From Odiellus spinosus (taxonomy: Eukaryota > Arthropoda > Arachnida > Opiliones > Phalangiidae): a DNA stretch of 64,000 bases. The notes under the pieces were generated by a model, which worked only from the letters and a program-made list of their open reading frames with translations, was not told the DNA's origin and made no database searches. A program made the translations under genes and the position numbers. Below are positions 23,365 through 34,435 of the stretch, piece after piece. The number at the start of each line of letters is the position of its first letter. Position 1 is the stretch's first letter. Where the stretch lies: positions 15,315,190-15,379,189 of the forward strand of contig OY987225.1 of assembly GCA_963920705.1 (NCBI GenBank), written 5' to 3'.

Positions 23365-24118
23365 GAATTCTAAAATTCCATACTCATAAACCAACTTCCA
23401 GTGGCTACGGCCATTGGGGTACAAATATAATGATGAATTAGCACAATAGATCGCACCGCTGCGCAACACTATCTGTCGCTCTCGTACCAATCCATTATTA
23501 CATCCGTTGCTATGGGAAACGCGTCAAGTCTCGAAGCGCGAGGGTATGGGTTACCGCCTAGTTTGTCTCTCTCGTCATAGCTTAGCCAATCGAATAGAAT
23601 CAGAATGGGAATTACGATAGCGACATCTAAAGCGAGAATGCAACCTAATAACAAGTGATTTTTTATCGGTTCTTTATCGTTTAAATAGCTCTAATCCACC
23701 TATAAAAGGTTTACAAAACAAATATTAAACTAGAGATAAATTTAAAACTGACCCGGAAAAAAGGCTTCGCTGGATCATGGAGATCCTTAATTGCGTCCGT
23801 GTAAGGTCTAGCAACCAGTGAGCGAAGGCCCTTGTTGACGCGAGATCTCCACGAGACTTACAATCGCGTTCGATTGGTCGCTAAACCTTACACGGAGGCA
23901 ATTCAGGATCTCCATGAATCCCGCTAGGCCTATTTTCCGGGTACATTTTAAATTTATTTCTAGTTTAATATTTGATTTGTAAACTTTTTAATGGGGGATT
24001 AGGCCTATTTAATCGACAAGGAATAGATAAAAAACACTTGTTATTAGGTTGCATTCCCACTTTAACAGATCGGCGCATAAAGTGTGTACCACTGCAAGTT
24101 CATTTTCAATTTCGAATC
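23365..24118 (+). mobile_element. Family A element, copy 1, split by family B
   Basis: The left part (23365-23632) carries CATACTCATAAACCAACTTC, TACGGCCATTGGGGTACAAA and GTTACCGCCTAGTTTGTCTC. The right part (24059-24118) resumes at AACAGATCGGCG and ends in TTTCGAATCCGTCAATTGA. The intact copies at 29447, 41588 and 60529 run straight from GCGACATCTC to AACAGAT, so the 426 bp between is an insertion. The ends are short inverted repeats around GAATTCGAAATTGA. Confidence 0.8.
23633..24058. mobile_element. Family B hairpin element, copy 1 (MITE-like)
   Basis: Inverted arms of about 190 bp begin GAGAATGCAACCTAATAACA and contain AAATAGGCCTAATCC-type, ATTAAACTAGA and CATGGAGATCCT blocks. The right arm is the reverse complement and ends in GGTTGCATTCCC. 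Spacer is about 40 bp. No coding capacity. It interrupts a family A copy. A partial copy is at 35457-35690, an internally different copy at 25345-25685, and a right-half at 43936-44085. Confidence 0.8.
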
Positions 24119-24126
24119 CGTCAATT

Positions 24127-25290
24127 GATGGCTAAAGAACGTTTTTGGGACCAAATGCCACGTCATCAACCACGGGAAAAGCGATTACTTATATTATGCT
24201 TGATGTTTTGAGACGATTTAACTTTCGCATGAGAACCTTCGCGAGCAATTTTTTAGCGAATCTTAATATGTCTGTACAATTGAAAATGGGTCAATCAAAA
24301 ATTTCTAAACTACAATCTCTGGCTATATACATCCATTGTAGCATTCAACGTCTAAATTTGGATATTCGGGATACGACTAGAAAAATTGTTGTAATAAGAA
24401 ATAGGTAATGGATACAAGACGTTATTAAGTTGACAGCACCCCAAATTGAAAGCAAGATTTCTCAATATTATTTTGGTTTAAACGAGAATCTTCAATGGGA
24501 CGCCAGATCAAGGCAGTTAAGTGTCCCACACAATGGTCTACAAGGATTTCTTCCATTTGTATCTTGTTAGGAGTGGACACCTATGCCGCGGTTTTGAAAA
24601 ATATCCAAAGATAAAACTGCTTCAGTAGCAAAGGGTCTTTACGACCAGTTCTAATTTATGTGTGCTTTCCAAACTGTAGTGGTAGTAAAATAAACTGAAA
24701 ACCACCAAAATAGTTTAAGAAGCGAAGAAAATATACACAAACTATGGAATGAATTTGTGGGCGCCTCTGAAGTTAAATATATCTCAAAAATATTTCATTG
24801 ACACTAGTTGGAAGACCTAGAAAACAACTTACTCAGTCGAAGGTCTGGTGAAGTATTACCTACCTTCAAATCTACTATGAGAAAGAGTTGTTGGAACAGT
24901 AAGTTAGCGAAATTGATTCCCGATTCGATTGACTTGTGATTTAAAAGTTAATGAATATTTTGAAGAAATCAAATACAATCGACACTAGGCTGTCATAGGA
25001 ACCATTTCTCAATTTGAGTTTCAAGTGGAAATTGAAATAAACATGTTTCATGGACTTTTCAGTTTAGAAGAGCTTCCAAAAACAAGAGACGCGCCTGTGG
25101 TTTTCCCAAGTCTGATTGCTTCTTGTAATAATAGATTAATTAAGCCCAAGCTGAACGATTATTTTCAGCTCTCATAATTAAAATCAATTTAAGAACTACC
25201 ATGACACTTGAAAGGCTTCACCATTTGTGCATTCTGACTGTGTACAAAGAAATGGTTGAACCACTGAAATGAAGATTAAATTTCTAAAAA
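24127..25290 (+). pseudogene. hAT-superfamily transposase relic (ZMYM/DUF4371-like)
   Basis: Scattered frames keep hAT landmarks in the expected order. An 87-codon frame at 24145-24408 has TGKAITYIMLDVLRRFNF and then AIYIHC followed by RLNL, which match the hAT catalytic region around the conserved H/C and RLNL positions. Further on come WNEFVGASEV and LPTFKSTMRK fragments in changing frames. At about 25163-25250 the C-terminal dimerisation motif is clear: FSALIIKINLRTTM, then ERLHHLCILT. Frames change several times and stops are common. The N-terminal zinc finger was not found; the relic starts immediately after the family A copy, which may have removed or displaced it. I am confident of hAT origin, less of the subfamily. 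Confidence 0.8.
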
Positions 25291-25344
25291 GTTTGAGGCT
25301 AAAACGATTACAGAGAGACTTTTTCGGAAAACCTGCTTAAAGGA

Positions 25345-25685
25345 AGAATGCAACTTAAAAGTAAGTAATTTTTTTATCAATTCCTTGTCGTATAAATAGG
25401 CCTAATCCAATAGTAAAAAAAGTGAAAACAAATATTATACTTGAAATTAATTTAAAACTTACCATCAAATTAGGCTTAGCTAGATTCATGGAAATCACCT
25501 GAACTCCCCATATAAGGACTACCAACCAATGACATTAATCGATGGCTCTTATATGGAGATCGAGTGTATGATCTTCATGATCAATGTCATTGCTTGCTAG
25601 TCCTTCTACGGGGAGTTCAGGATATCTCCAGGAATAGAGCTAAGCCTATTATAATGGTAAGTTTTAAATTTATCTCTAGTTTAAT
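25345..25685. mobile_element. Family B element, copy 2, cut by family E
   Basis: The left arm starts GAATGCAACTTAAAAG and includes AAATAGGCCTAATCCAA. The right arm is broken after CTCTAGTTTAATATTA, where the E copy begins. The expected rest of the right arm does not reappear after 27128, so the far side was lost. Confidence 0.7.
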
Positions 25686-27128
25686 ATTATACAAAAAAGG
25701 GGTTTCTTCGCATCCTTAAAAAGGGCTCTTTATCTAACTCGAATCAAACCCGTGAAGGGACACAAATTAATTGTTAGAGAAAATTATAGTTAGTATATTT
25801 AGTCCACTACTCTGGGATTTTATTATTATTAAATATTTTCTAAAAAACGGATAAAGATGACCTGGGACACTTTCCTCTCTTATTTATGTTATTTTGAAAT
25901 TCTTTCAGTATCACTAATAAAAATAGGTAAAGATGGAGTTCTTTTAATTTATATATATATTTACCATTGGTCATACACAAGATTATATTTTAAATATTTT
26001 TGAAACGCTATTGTTATTTATTTTAATTTAGAAATATAACAATATATTTATTTGAAATATTTTTCCTAAGTTGTCTTTATCCGTTTTTAGATAATATTTA
26101 ATAATAATAAAATATTTGGAGTAGTGGACTAAATCTACTAACTATAATTTTAAAGATATTAAATTGTTCTTTCTCTAAGAATTAATTTGTATCCCTTCAC
26201 GGGTTTGATTCGAGTTAGATAAAGAGCCCTTTTTAAGGGTGCGAAGCAATATCTTTTTTGTATAACTTCTGTCACTTTTTCACCAAAAGTATACACCTTT
26301 TTAACATTTCACTATTTTGATTTATAGGTCTTTTAAACCTTAATTTTTATTAATGCTGAATAAATATTATAGCGTTTAATTGAAGCTTCAATCTATACGT
26401 AATTAAGAGTTTGGTACGAAAGACAGAGATTAACTAACCCAATCTTACCTAAAGTAGTAAAAGAGGGTGGGATAATTCGTGGGATTAACAAACCTAACCT
26501 AATCTTACCTAAAGTATTACAAGAGAGAAGGGTTAGCCCGAGCTTGGGATTACCTAGTTGGAGGGATGGGCTATTTCCATGGATTAACTAACCTAACCTT
26601 ACCTTAAAGATTACCAGATGGACGAGGTAGCCCGAGGGATTAACTAGTTAGAGGTATGGGCTAATTCGAGGGATTAATTAACCTAACCTCATCTAAAATA
26701 TTCAAAGAGGGACGGGGTAGCCCGAGGGATTAACTAGTTGGAAGAATGAACAAATTCGAGAGATTATCTAGTTGAAGGGATTAACTAACCTAACCTAACG
26801 TAAAATATTACAAGAGGAACGGGTTAGCCCGAGCTTGGGATTAACTTGTTATAGGGACGGGCTAGTCCGTGCGATTAACTAACCTAACCTAACCGTACCT
26901 ACAAAGTCACAAGAGGGACACGCGAGCCCGAGGGATTGCATGACGTCTTATCAAAATTTTTCAAAAGTACCTTTGTCTGTATTAATTCGAATTCAGTGGA
27001 CGGTGGGAAGAGAGAAACGACGATTTCAGTTATCAAGCGCCGCGGGTCCATTGAAAAATACATTACGGTTTCTGATGAAATTCGAGTTTCGATAAAGAGG
27101 ATATAAACACTGTAGTGTTTATCCCAAT
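25686..27128 (+). mobile_element. Family E element, copy 2 (internally deleted)
   Basis: Foldback arms at 25686-25868 and 26078-26262 have a longer spacer than copy 1. The CCTAA/CCCGAG minisatellite follows at 26400-26940. The middle blocks of copies 1 and 3 are missing, and the copy jumps to the terminal segment (TCAAGCGCCGCGGGTCCATT at about 27034) and the hairpin end near 27128. Confidence 0.75.
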
Positions 27129-29446
27129 AATTCATAAATAAATTTAGAGTTTCAACTTTTTGCCAGTAGGTGAAAGCCGATTTCTGTTATCTTACAGCTA
27201 CGCTATACCTAAGAGCTCTGTCTGCTACTTTACCAAAAAAAAAAAAAAAAAATACAATAAGCGTGTCAAGCGCATCCGCGCATAAATTTGGAAAAATGGT
27301 AGCCTATTGGTTAAAACTTTGACTTTTAAACTCTGATACGGCTGCGTCATCTGGTAGCAAGGTTAGTAAAAAATCCGCTATATAGTTAGTACCTAGGTCC
27401 TGGTCTGACGTATTTTCTTTGATATCATAGAAATGCCTTGTAAATAGTTTTTATGATTATCTCTAATTGATTTGTAGCAATTTTCGTTCAAATTTAATTT
27501 TAAATCATTTTCAACTCTTCAACTCTTCAATAATTATTTAATTTGTGTCTGTAATCTGTATAATTTTCAATAATTATTTAATTTGTGTCTGTAATCTGTA
27601 TAATTGAATTTTTCTATATAATTGTATTTCTTTTGGCAACCACCCAGAATAGGCTACGCCTCTGTCGTTGCCCACTGGGTTAGGTTAGGTTAACATTCTC
27701 GGAGAGGTAATTGTTTGGTTTCCCAACTTCCAATAATACCTTCACACTTGTCACTTTGCACGAAAGGTTTTCCATTTTTTTCATCAATAAAATAACTTTT
27801 ACAATGCAACTATTTTACTTATTGACAAACTAAATCTACAGTTCACCCAGACTTTTTTATCAAAGGGACAAATATTAGTTAAAAACCAAGTTGCCTGTTA
27901 CCGGGCAAGTAGAATGAAGAGGTTATCCGTAACGTAAATACTACTTCATTTTTACAGTTGTAATTATTTTGGAATGGACAGATATGATATATCATAACGA
28001 GAACAAACAGCATTCATAACTTTCAATGGACATGTGTTATCATTTTAAATGGTAGTGCCATTCATCCCTTATTATCTGCTTCATGACTTGAAAATCTATC
28101 GTCATTTTAACTTCGTCTTTTCAACACGCAGCGAAAACGTGCCAACGCCCCTGAATTATAAAGGTATTATGGTTTCATAACTTCTTAATTTAATTGGTAC
28201 TTTTGTTTAAACGTTACTTAATCGTAAAAAAATTGTACCATAAAGATTAATTAACCTTTCCGAATATGAACAATAAAGCAGAACGAATTTCATATATGAA
28301 AATGGCAATTCATATACCTCTAGAAAAAAAGTACGATTCCTCCGAGTTTTTAATTGAAAAATTATTAATATTCAGTATCTATTTTGAAGCTTAGAAATAT
28401 CCGAAAAAAAGCACCGTCATATACTTGCAGTTACGTACTCCGCAGAACCTTGAAAGTAAAGAACTACCAGTCCCAAAAAAGCCAAGATTCGATTTCTGGT
28501 TGTAGATGCATAGTGCATGAAAAAAATAAAAATCTAAGCCAAAGGCTGGACGCGCGGGCAAATCGAATGAGTAACCATAGAAACGGAGGATGACCCGAAT
28601 TTTCAGTCGTTTTCAGTCACAAAAGACAATATCATCGTAAAGCTAGCCCTTACCTGTTTGTTATATACTCGTGGAAAGGGTAAAAGAGGATGATCGCGTA
28701 AGTTCGAGTTTTGTTTTCGGGTTGGAAACTGGATTCAAGAATTCTTTATTATTCTTTCTTTGAAGAGAAATCGACGCTTCATGGAATCTATTGTTTATTA
28801 GTGCTTAGAGGAGAGATGGGACAAAAAGCTTATATGTGTACGGTGTTTCTGAATTCTAGTGATTTAGTGGTTTTCCAAGATTTCACTTAGTTTTACAAAA
28901 TATCTTCCCACTAAACTTTTAAAGTCAACTCTTACCACGCAATAAAATTTAGAAGAAATACGATACTCTTTCTCAACCATATCTAGAATTAATTTTAAGT
29001 CAGGTGACGACGAGCAATAGGCTTCCATACGTTAACCGGATCATTTGATTATTATCGATTTTTTAGATTTGTTTTTAGCCCCAAAGATGTTGGCGTCCGC
29101 GGCACTTTAACTACATTTCTTACTCGCCTACTTACGCACTCAACGGTTCGATAATTTTATTTATTCTAGGGGTAAACTCTTATTGTATGGTAAAATTTAA
29201 ATGAGATTCGTATCTCGTATTCTAACCAAAATTAGAATTAAGTTAGTCAGGTCCACAGAGCTTGTTTACAACACGCGATCTGTACGGCCGCATATGTTCG
29301 CTTTTTTGGTGTTCGACATTACTCTGTTTTCAATAAGATTTTCAAAGGATTTGGTACGGTAACGTTTAAATAGGATTCTTAGAGGATTGGAGGAATATGA
29401 AAATCTAGATGGCCGCCTTTGAAAAGAAGATTTCCGCCACTAATTG
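27129..29446. other. No gene recognised; small repeats only
   Basis: Contains an A-run at 27234-27251, a perfect 40-bp tandem duplication at 27527-27605 and a short GTTAGGTTAGGTTA motif near 27678. Small frames at 26899-27135 and 28384-28593 have no motifs. Confidence 0.5.
27527..27605. repeat. 40-bp tandem duplication
   Basis: Two adjacent identical units including TTTAATTTGTGTCTGTAATC. Confidence 0.9.
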
Positions 29447-29776
29447 ATGAATTCGGAATTTCCATACTCATAAACCAACTTCCAGGGGCCTATGCCATTG
29501 AGATACAATTATAATGATGAATTATCACAATAGATGGCACGCCTGCGCCTCTATCTCTCCCTCTCGTGCCTATCCATGTATTACACCCATTGCTACGGGA
29601 AACGTGTCAAGTCTCGAAGCGCGAGGGGAGGGGTTACCGCCTAGTTGGTCTTTCTCGTCATAGCTTAGCCAATCAGAATAGGATCAAAATGAGAACTACG
29701 ATAGCGACATCTCCAAACAGATCGGCGGGTACAGAGTGTACCCCAAATTCATCTTCAATTTCGAATTCGTCAATTG
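29447..29776 (+). mobile_element. Family A element, copy 2
   Basis: A complete ~330-bp copy from GAATTCGGAATTTCC to TTTCGAATTCGTCAATTGA. It shares the whole TAATGATGAATTATCACAAT, GTCAAGTCTCGAAGCGCGAG and ACTACGATAGCGACATCTC order with copies 1, 3 and 4. The 77-codon frame at 29566-29799 lies within it and is not a gene. Confidence 0.8.
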
Positions 29777-30026
29777 AATATAACCATGTAAATGCTTAAA
29801 ACTCACAACCCTAATAAAGAGAACATGGTTAATTTAAATTCTCGCTCATTTTTCTCAAGACTGAACTATAAATACAAAATAATAAAAAGGGTATCAAAAG
29901 TTAATATCATTATGCTAGAAAAGTAATTAACGCGCCCTACTGTAACGCTAATAGAAAACTGAAACCTTGATTTTATAGATAACCATGCTCGAATGCGGGT
30001 GAGAAAAGAAAAGTTAAAGGAGTTAT

Positions 30027-30577
30027 GTTTAGAGCTCGGAATTCCTATAACTTTTGTTCACTGAATAAGAGCATCGTGAGTGTCAATCAGATATTATCCA
30101 TTTCCCAAAAAAAAAATTCCATTTCTTTTTCGAGTTAACGTATCTGAATGTAAGGCAAACTATTTATTGGTACTCTTTGTTATAGGAAATTGATAAGTTA
30201 TACGAGTTATTCATTTGCCAATAATAAAATTTGAAACTCGAGTTTCTTCGCGGATTTCAGCTCAAATTGAGATCTCGAAGCTATAATGTAGTAATTAAAT
30301 CGGTTACTTTCAATTTAGATTCAAATATAATTATTATATTTCATTTTACACGGATTTCGAGAAACGTTATATTTTTATCTTCGCATAATACGTTTGAATA
30401 AACGCCTAATTTGTTTATAAATTAAGCTAAAAATTCGGATAGTTCGTTTCCATTTGATACGTCTGTTCATATAATTTGTGGTTTTCTATTAACAATCAAT
30501 TTATCCGAATTTAAAATATCAGAAAGCCTAGTTATCAATGGATATATTTAGTTATCCATTATCCGATTCCGAGCTCT
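30027..30577 (+). mobile_element. Family C element, copy 1
   Basis: A ~550-bp element starting AGAGCTCGGAATTCC and ending with the inverted GATTCCGAGCTCTAG. Interior blocks include TATACGAGTTATTC, CACGGATTTCGAGAAACG and TATAATTTGTGG. Copies with insertions lie at 60338-61166 and 61740-62384. Confidence 0.75.
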
Positions 30578-31059
30578 AGTTAAGTTTCGTTGATTTTGTC
30601 TCTCGAGATTTTGTGACAATTCAAGCGGGAGCGCTTCGCAACATTGTCTTCCCTCTCTATTCTAGAAATTAAAAGGTCGCAACGCTTCTCCTTTCAATAT
30701 TCAAGCCGATGGCAGCCGTTTCTGTGGCTGAATTCAATCCTCTCCTCTACGACAGAAATAGATTTCAGGTTAGCGTTCCCTTGTTTTACCATTCCGAAAT
30801 ATTTTTCAAACCTTGAACATTTATAAAATGTTAAACAAAGATTTATGATAATAAACAATAGATATAAGGAATACTTTTTATAGAAACGGTATGTTATTTT
30901 TTATCGGTGACGGAAAAATTAATCTTACTGTTTTTTTTTTTTATTCGGGTAGTACTCTTGATTATAATATTTATCAAGAATATAATAAATTCACCCTAAA
31001 CCCTAGATAAAGGGTTGTGTTAAGATTTAAATCGGGAATGTAATTGGCTTATAGGTAAA
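30578..31059. other. No gene recognised
   Basis: Spacer between family C and the ISL2EU-like element, AT-rich, with a short TTTATT tract near 30935. No motif. Confidence 0.4.
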
Positions 31060-31696
31060 GAACAACAGCAACTCCCCATAAGAGTCTGGGTCCACGTAAT
31101 GTTAAAAATTTTCGTCTCTTTTATGATAAATTCGTATTATATTATTAAAATAGGGTAGTTGGGGGATAATTTAAAGCTAAAATTCGAGCTCACAACTGTA
31201 AATTTTGGGAATTACAACGAATGAAAGGTTTCTTCCATAATGTAAAGAATAGGAAGAATCTATGACTTCCGTGCCGGATATGAAAGCCTTCCCCCACACG
31301 AAAATCTTGAACGGTTATTATTTTAGATTCATAATTATGTTAGGAAAATATTAGGAAAGAATTATTTTGTAACTGCCACGGGTATAGTGCTGGCGGCAAA
31401 ATGAAATTCGTATATTTTTGGTCTACTATGCCTCGAAATCCTCGAAAACGCCTGTAGAAGTGTTCCACTTGTCAAGCATTCATGCAGTAGGCTTTTGCTA
31501 GCTTTACAGGGGCCGTGCAAAGACTATATAGCTTACTTGAATAGTCTTTGGTGTATAAGAAACTCGAAAAATAAATAGAGAAATCATACCAATTAGAAGA
31601 TACTGGAGTAGTATCATTAATTTTTATTTCATATTAAACAAAACACACTTGTATAAAACGGACAAATTATTCATTTAACGCTAAGGTTTTCTACGT

Positions 31697-33946
31697 TTAA
31701 CGTATGTCTGGTAGTTCAAGCTCAGTGGCATCTTCACACACTACACGCAATTTTGACTGGTACCAACTGCCTCGATCTTCATGGCGACGATAACCAAGAT
31801 ACCAGATTACGCTGCTAACGTGAACACAAGTACCTATCGTCAAACTACCACCTTTGCAATTGCAATACCAGCCTTTAATGGCATTTGCACCTGTCCCGTT
31901 CGGTACATAACGAATTAGAGCTTGGTGAACAGCTGAGGTGGAAAATTGACCAGGCACGCGTATACGAATTAAGTCATGTTCAACTTTGGACACTTCGACG
32001 CTGAAAGAGCCGGATTTCTCTATAGTCAACGCCACATAAGATTCAGCGCGTTTCGTTTTAAAGTCGCTCATTACCACCTCACGTACATCACTTTCACGAA
32101 GTACAGGGAAGTCTTGAAATTCACTATCCTCAATTCGTTGCCATTTAGACGGTTTGCGAAGCAGATTATCGCGCTCAACTACTTCCTTAAGAGGATTTTC
32201 TTTCGTAGAGACTGCCAGCATTTTTTCGACGGAGTCTTCCCAGGAACCTATAAGATGTAACTCCGGGTGGTAGGCGTTCAACAGCGCAGCAATTTGAAGA
32301 AGTTCCGGAACTAATGGTAACATATGCATAGGTATACGGTTTTGAAAAAAACGATACACCGTCTGCAAATGCCCATTCCTAACTTCAACCGGCCACCTGA
32401 GGTACGTTACTTGTCGGGAACGATTAACTTCTTGCGTGTTTACTTGCTTCTCGCCTTTAGACAAGAACGAAGGCATTTGTAAATCCACACCCAGTTCAGT
32501 CAGTACGCTGTTGGAGTCTCGAAAACCGCGGTCTGCCAGTACAACGTCACCAACTTGATAGAAAGACTGGAGTTCTTCTCTCTTTTTGATAGAATGGTTT
32601 AAAATGCGCGCGTCGTTATTGCGGCCATTAGCAAAGTAGGGTCCGATTATATCTATTATGTAACCCGTAGTTGTTACCATTAACATTGGCTTGAGGATAT
32701 GCTGGCCTTTGTGCACACAGAAGGATTTGTGAAGAACGGTATAGTCCTTGGATCTTCCAACCTTGATATAGGTGCCATCTACAATGGTAATAAGACAATT
32801 AGGCTTGTTGTTAGCAAAGAGTTTTACTGCTGCTCCAGATTGATGGTTTGTTATCAGATTGTCACGTGATAAGTGTTGCAGGCCAAAATGATGTGGCACG
32901 AAATGCTCCGATAAAGCCATAATAACCGCGTTTACCGTGTTTGATACCGATCTTTCAGTTAAATGAAATAAAGTTGATAACACCTTATTGGAGATACCCA
33001 ATCGTAATTTCACCAATAATACTGCTAGAGCTGTCTTCGACGAACAGCATCTGATGGTACGAATAATGTCCTCAATAGTCGAATGCAACTCTAGGAACTC
33101 GTGCAGGGACAATGAAGTTAATACTTTACAGTCTTCATCACTTTGTATGAAGTTGTCAAAGCTCGGCGTCCGTAGGTCGTTAACACATTTCCTGAGGTCC
33201 TGTAATAGTTGCTCAATGTCCGTGGCAGTCATAATGGTTGATCTAGCGGAAACCTGAATTCCAGCAATTATTTCGGTGGGAAGCTCTCCGTTAACGAGAT
33301 GCGTGGAGCACATTCGGTTGTCCAGATGAATAAATATGGCTCTTTCCACAAATATACTTGTTCTCACTTCGGCTTTTACCCTGGTTCGTGTACTAACACC
33401 GCAAATGAAGCAAGTCTTTGGCAGGGGCCGAACACAACTGTGCTTTATGGCAATAGTGTTTGATGACGTACGCTTTCGTGGTAATTGCGACGTTGATGGC
33501 TGAGGCATTGGTGACGGTGATGGATTAGATACTGTGGACTTTGTTGGTTCAGGTACTGTGGACGTTGATGGCTCAGGTACTGTTGGCGTTGATGGATTAG
33601 ATACTTGCGTCATTTGTCTTCGTTTTTGTGGTGAAGACGATGACGTTGAAGAGCCATGATCACTACTGAAGGACGATTTGCTAGCATTTAAGAACGTTTG
33701 AAACTTTCGTGACAGACCCGAGCACTTTAAACAAATCTTCGTTGTTTTGCTATTAATTACAAGTGGTAATAACCCTTTACTAAAACGAAGAAAACGAGCA
33801 AAGCCAGCCTTTACGTGAGTGCCTATACCTCTACTTGTACTATTGGTAACTTTCCGATTGCACGCGTAACATGTATTTGGAGCCATCTCCAAATTCCAAG
33901 TGACTCTCACATTGATGTTATTGATAAGGAAAGTTCTTAAGATCAT
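31697..33946 (-). CDS. ISL2EU/IS4EU-type DDE transposase with zinc-binding N-terminus and C-terminal SWIM finger
   Basis: An uninterrupted 749-residue frame. It would cut and rejoin the ends of its own transposon in the nucleus. Residues about 21-80 hold a Cys cluster (CYACNRKV, then CLKCSGL). A Ser/Thr/Pro-rich linker follows, and a second Cys/His cluster near 179-210 (CFICG, then CSTHLVNG). About 285-360 is a helix-turn-helix region of the HTH_Tnp_4 kind (KTALAVLLVKLRLGISNK). The DDE_Tnp_4 nuclease spans about 380-545, with D near 388 (VDGTYIKV), D near 469 (LADRGF) and E near 521 (WPVEVRNG). A SWIM pattern C-x-C...C-x-H lies near 693-710 (CNCKGG, then CVHVSSVIWY). The first ATG is 33946; an ATG at 33886 also has a good context and starts just before the Cys cluster. 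All three catalytic acids are present, so the copy may be active. Confidence 0.85.
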   Translation of the reverse strand: MILRTFLINNINVRVTWNLEMAPNTCYACNRKVTNSTSRGIGTHVKAGFARFLRFSKGLLPLVINSKTTKICLKCSGLSRKFQTFLNASKSSFSSDHGSSTSSSSPQKRRQMTQVSNPSTPTVPEPSTSTVPEPTKSTVSNPSPSPMPQPSTSQLPRKRTSSNTIAIKHSCVRPLPKTCFICGVSTRTRVKAEVRTSIFVERAIFIHLDNRMCSTHLVNGELPTEIIAGIQVSARSTIMTATDIEQLLQDLRKCVNDLRTPSFDNFIQSDEDCKVLTSLSLHEFLELHSTIEDIIRTIRCCSSKTALAVLLVKLRLGISNKVLSTLFHLTERSVSNTVNAVIMALSEHFVPHHFGLQHLSRDNLITNHQSGAAVKLFANNKPNCLITIVDGTYIKVGRSKDYTVLHKSFCVHKGQHILKPMLMVTTTGYIIDIIGPYFANGRNNDARILNHSIKKREELQSFYQVGDVVLADRGFRDSNSVLTELGVDLQMPSFLSKGEKQVNTQEVNRSRQVTYLRWPVEVRNGHLQTVYRFFQNRIPMHMLPLVPELLQIAALLNAYHPELHLIGSWEDSVEKMLAVSTKENPLKEVVERDNLLRKPSKWQRIEDSEFQDFPVLRESDVREVVMSDFKTKRAESYVALTIEKSGSFSVEVSKVEHDLIRIRVPGQFSTSAVHQALIRYVPNGTGANAIKGWYCNCKGGSLTIGTCVHVSSVIWYLGYRRHEDRGSWYQSKLRVVCEDATELELPDIR

Positions 33947-34044
33947 GGTTCAAACCAGATATTACAATTTTTTTAATGTTTATAAAAACAGGTTTAATTA
34001 TTTTTCGCCAACCTGGCTGGCAAAAAATATTAAAGACGTCTTTA

Positions 34045-34435
34045 ATTAGTGAAGACTTCCCTGTACTTCGTGAAAGTGATGTACGTGAGGTGGTAATGAG
34101 CGACTTTAAAACGAAACGCGCTGAATCTTATGTGGCGTTGACTATAGAGAAATCCGGCTCTTTCAGCGTCGAAGTGTCCAAAGTTGAACATGACTTAATT
34201 CGTATACGCGTGCCTGGTCAATTTTCCACCTCAGCTGTTCACCAAGCTCTAATTCGTTATGGTATTGCAATTGCAAAGGTGGTAGTTTGACCAAAGGTAC
34301 TTGTGTTCACGTTAGCAGCGTAATCTGGTATCTTGGTTATCGTCGCCATGACGATCGAGGCAGTTGGTACCAGTCAAAATTGCGTGTAGTGTGTGAAGAT
34401 GCCACTGAGCTTGAACTACCAGACATACGTTAAAC
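34045..34435 (+). pseudogene. Duplicated 3' fragment of the transposase gene
   Basis: An inverted copy of the last ~140 codons of the neighbouring transposase, inside the right arm. The protein sequence is the same (SDFKTKRAESYVALTIEKSG) until a 37-bp deletion near 34262 shifts the frame and destroys the first part of the SWIM motif. Downstream of the deletion the DNA still matches up to the stop codon at 34433-34435. It cannot make a useful protein and is best seen as part of the foldback arm. Confidence 0.85.
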
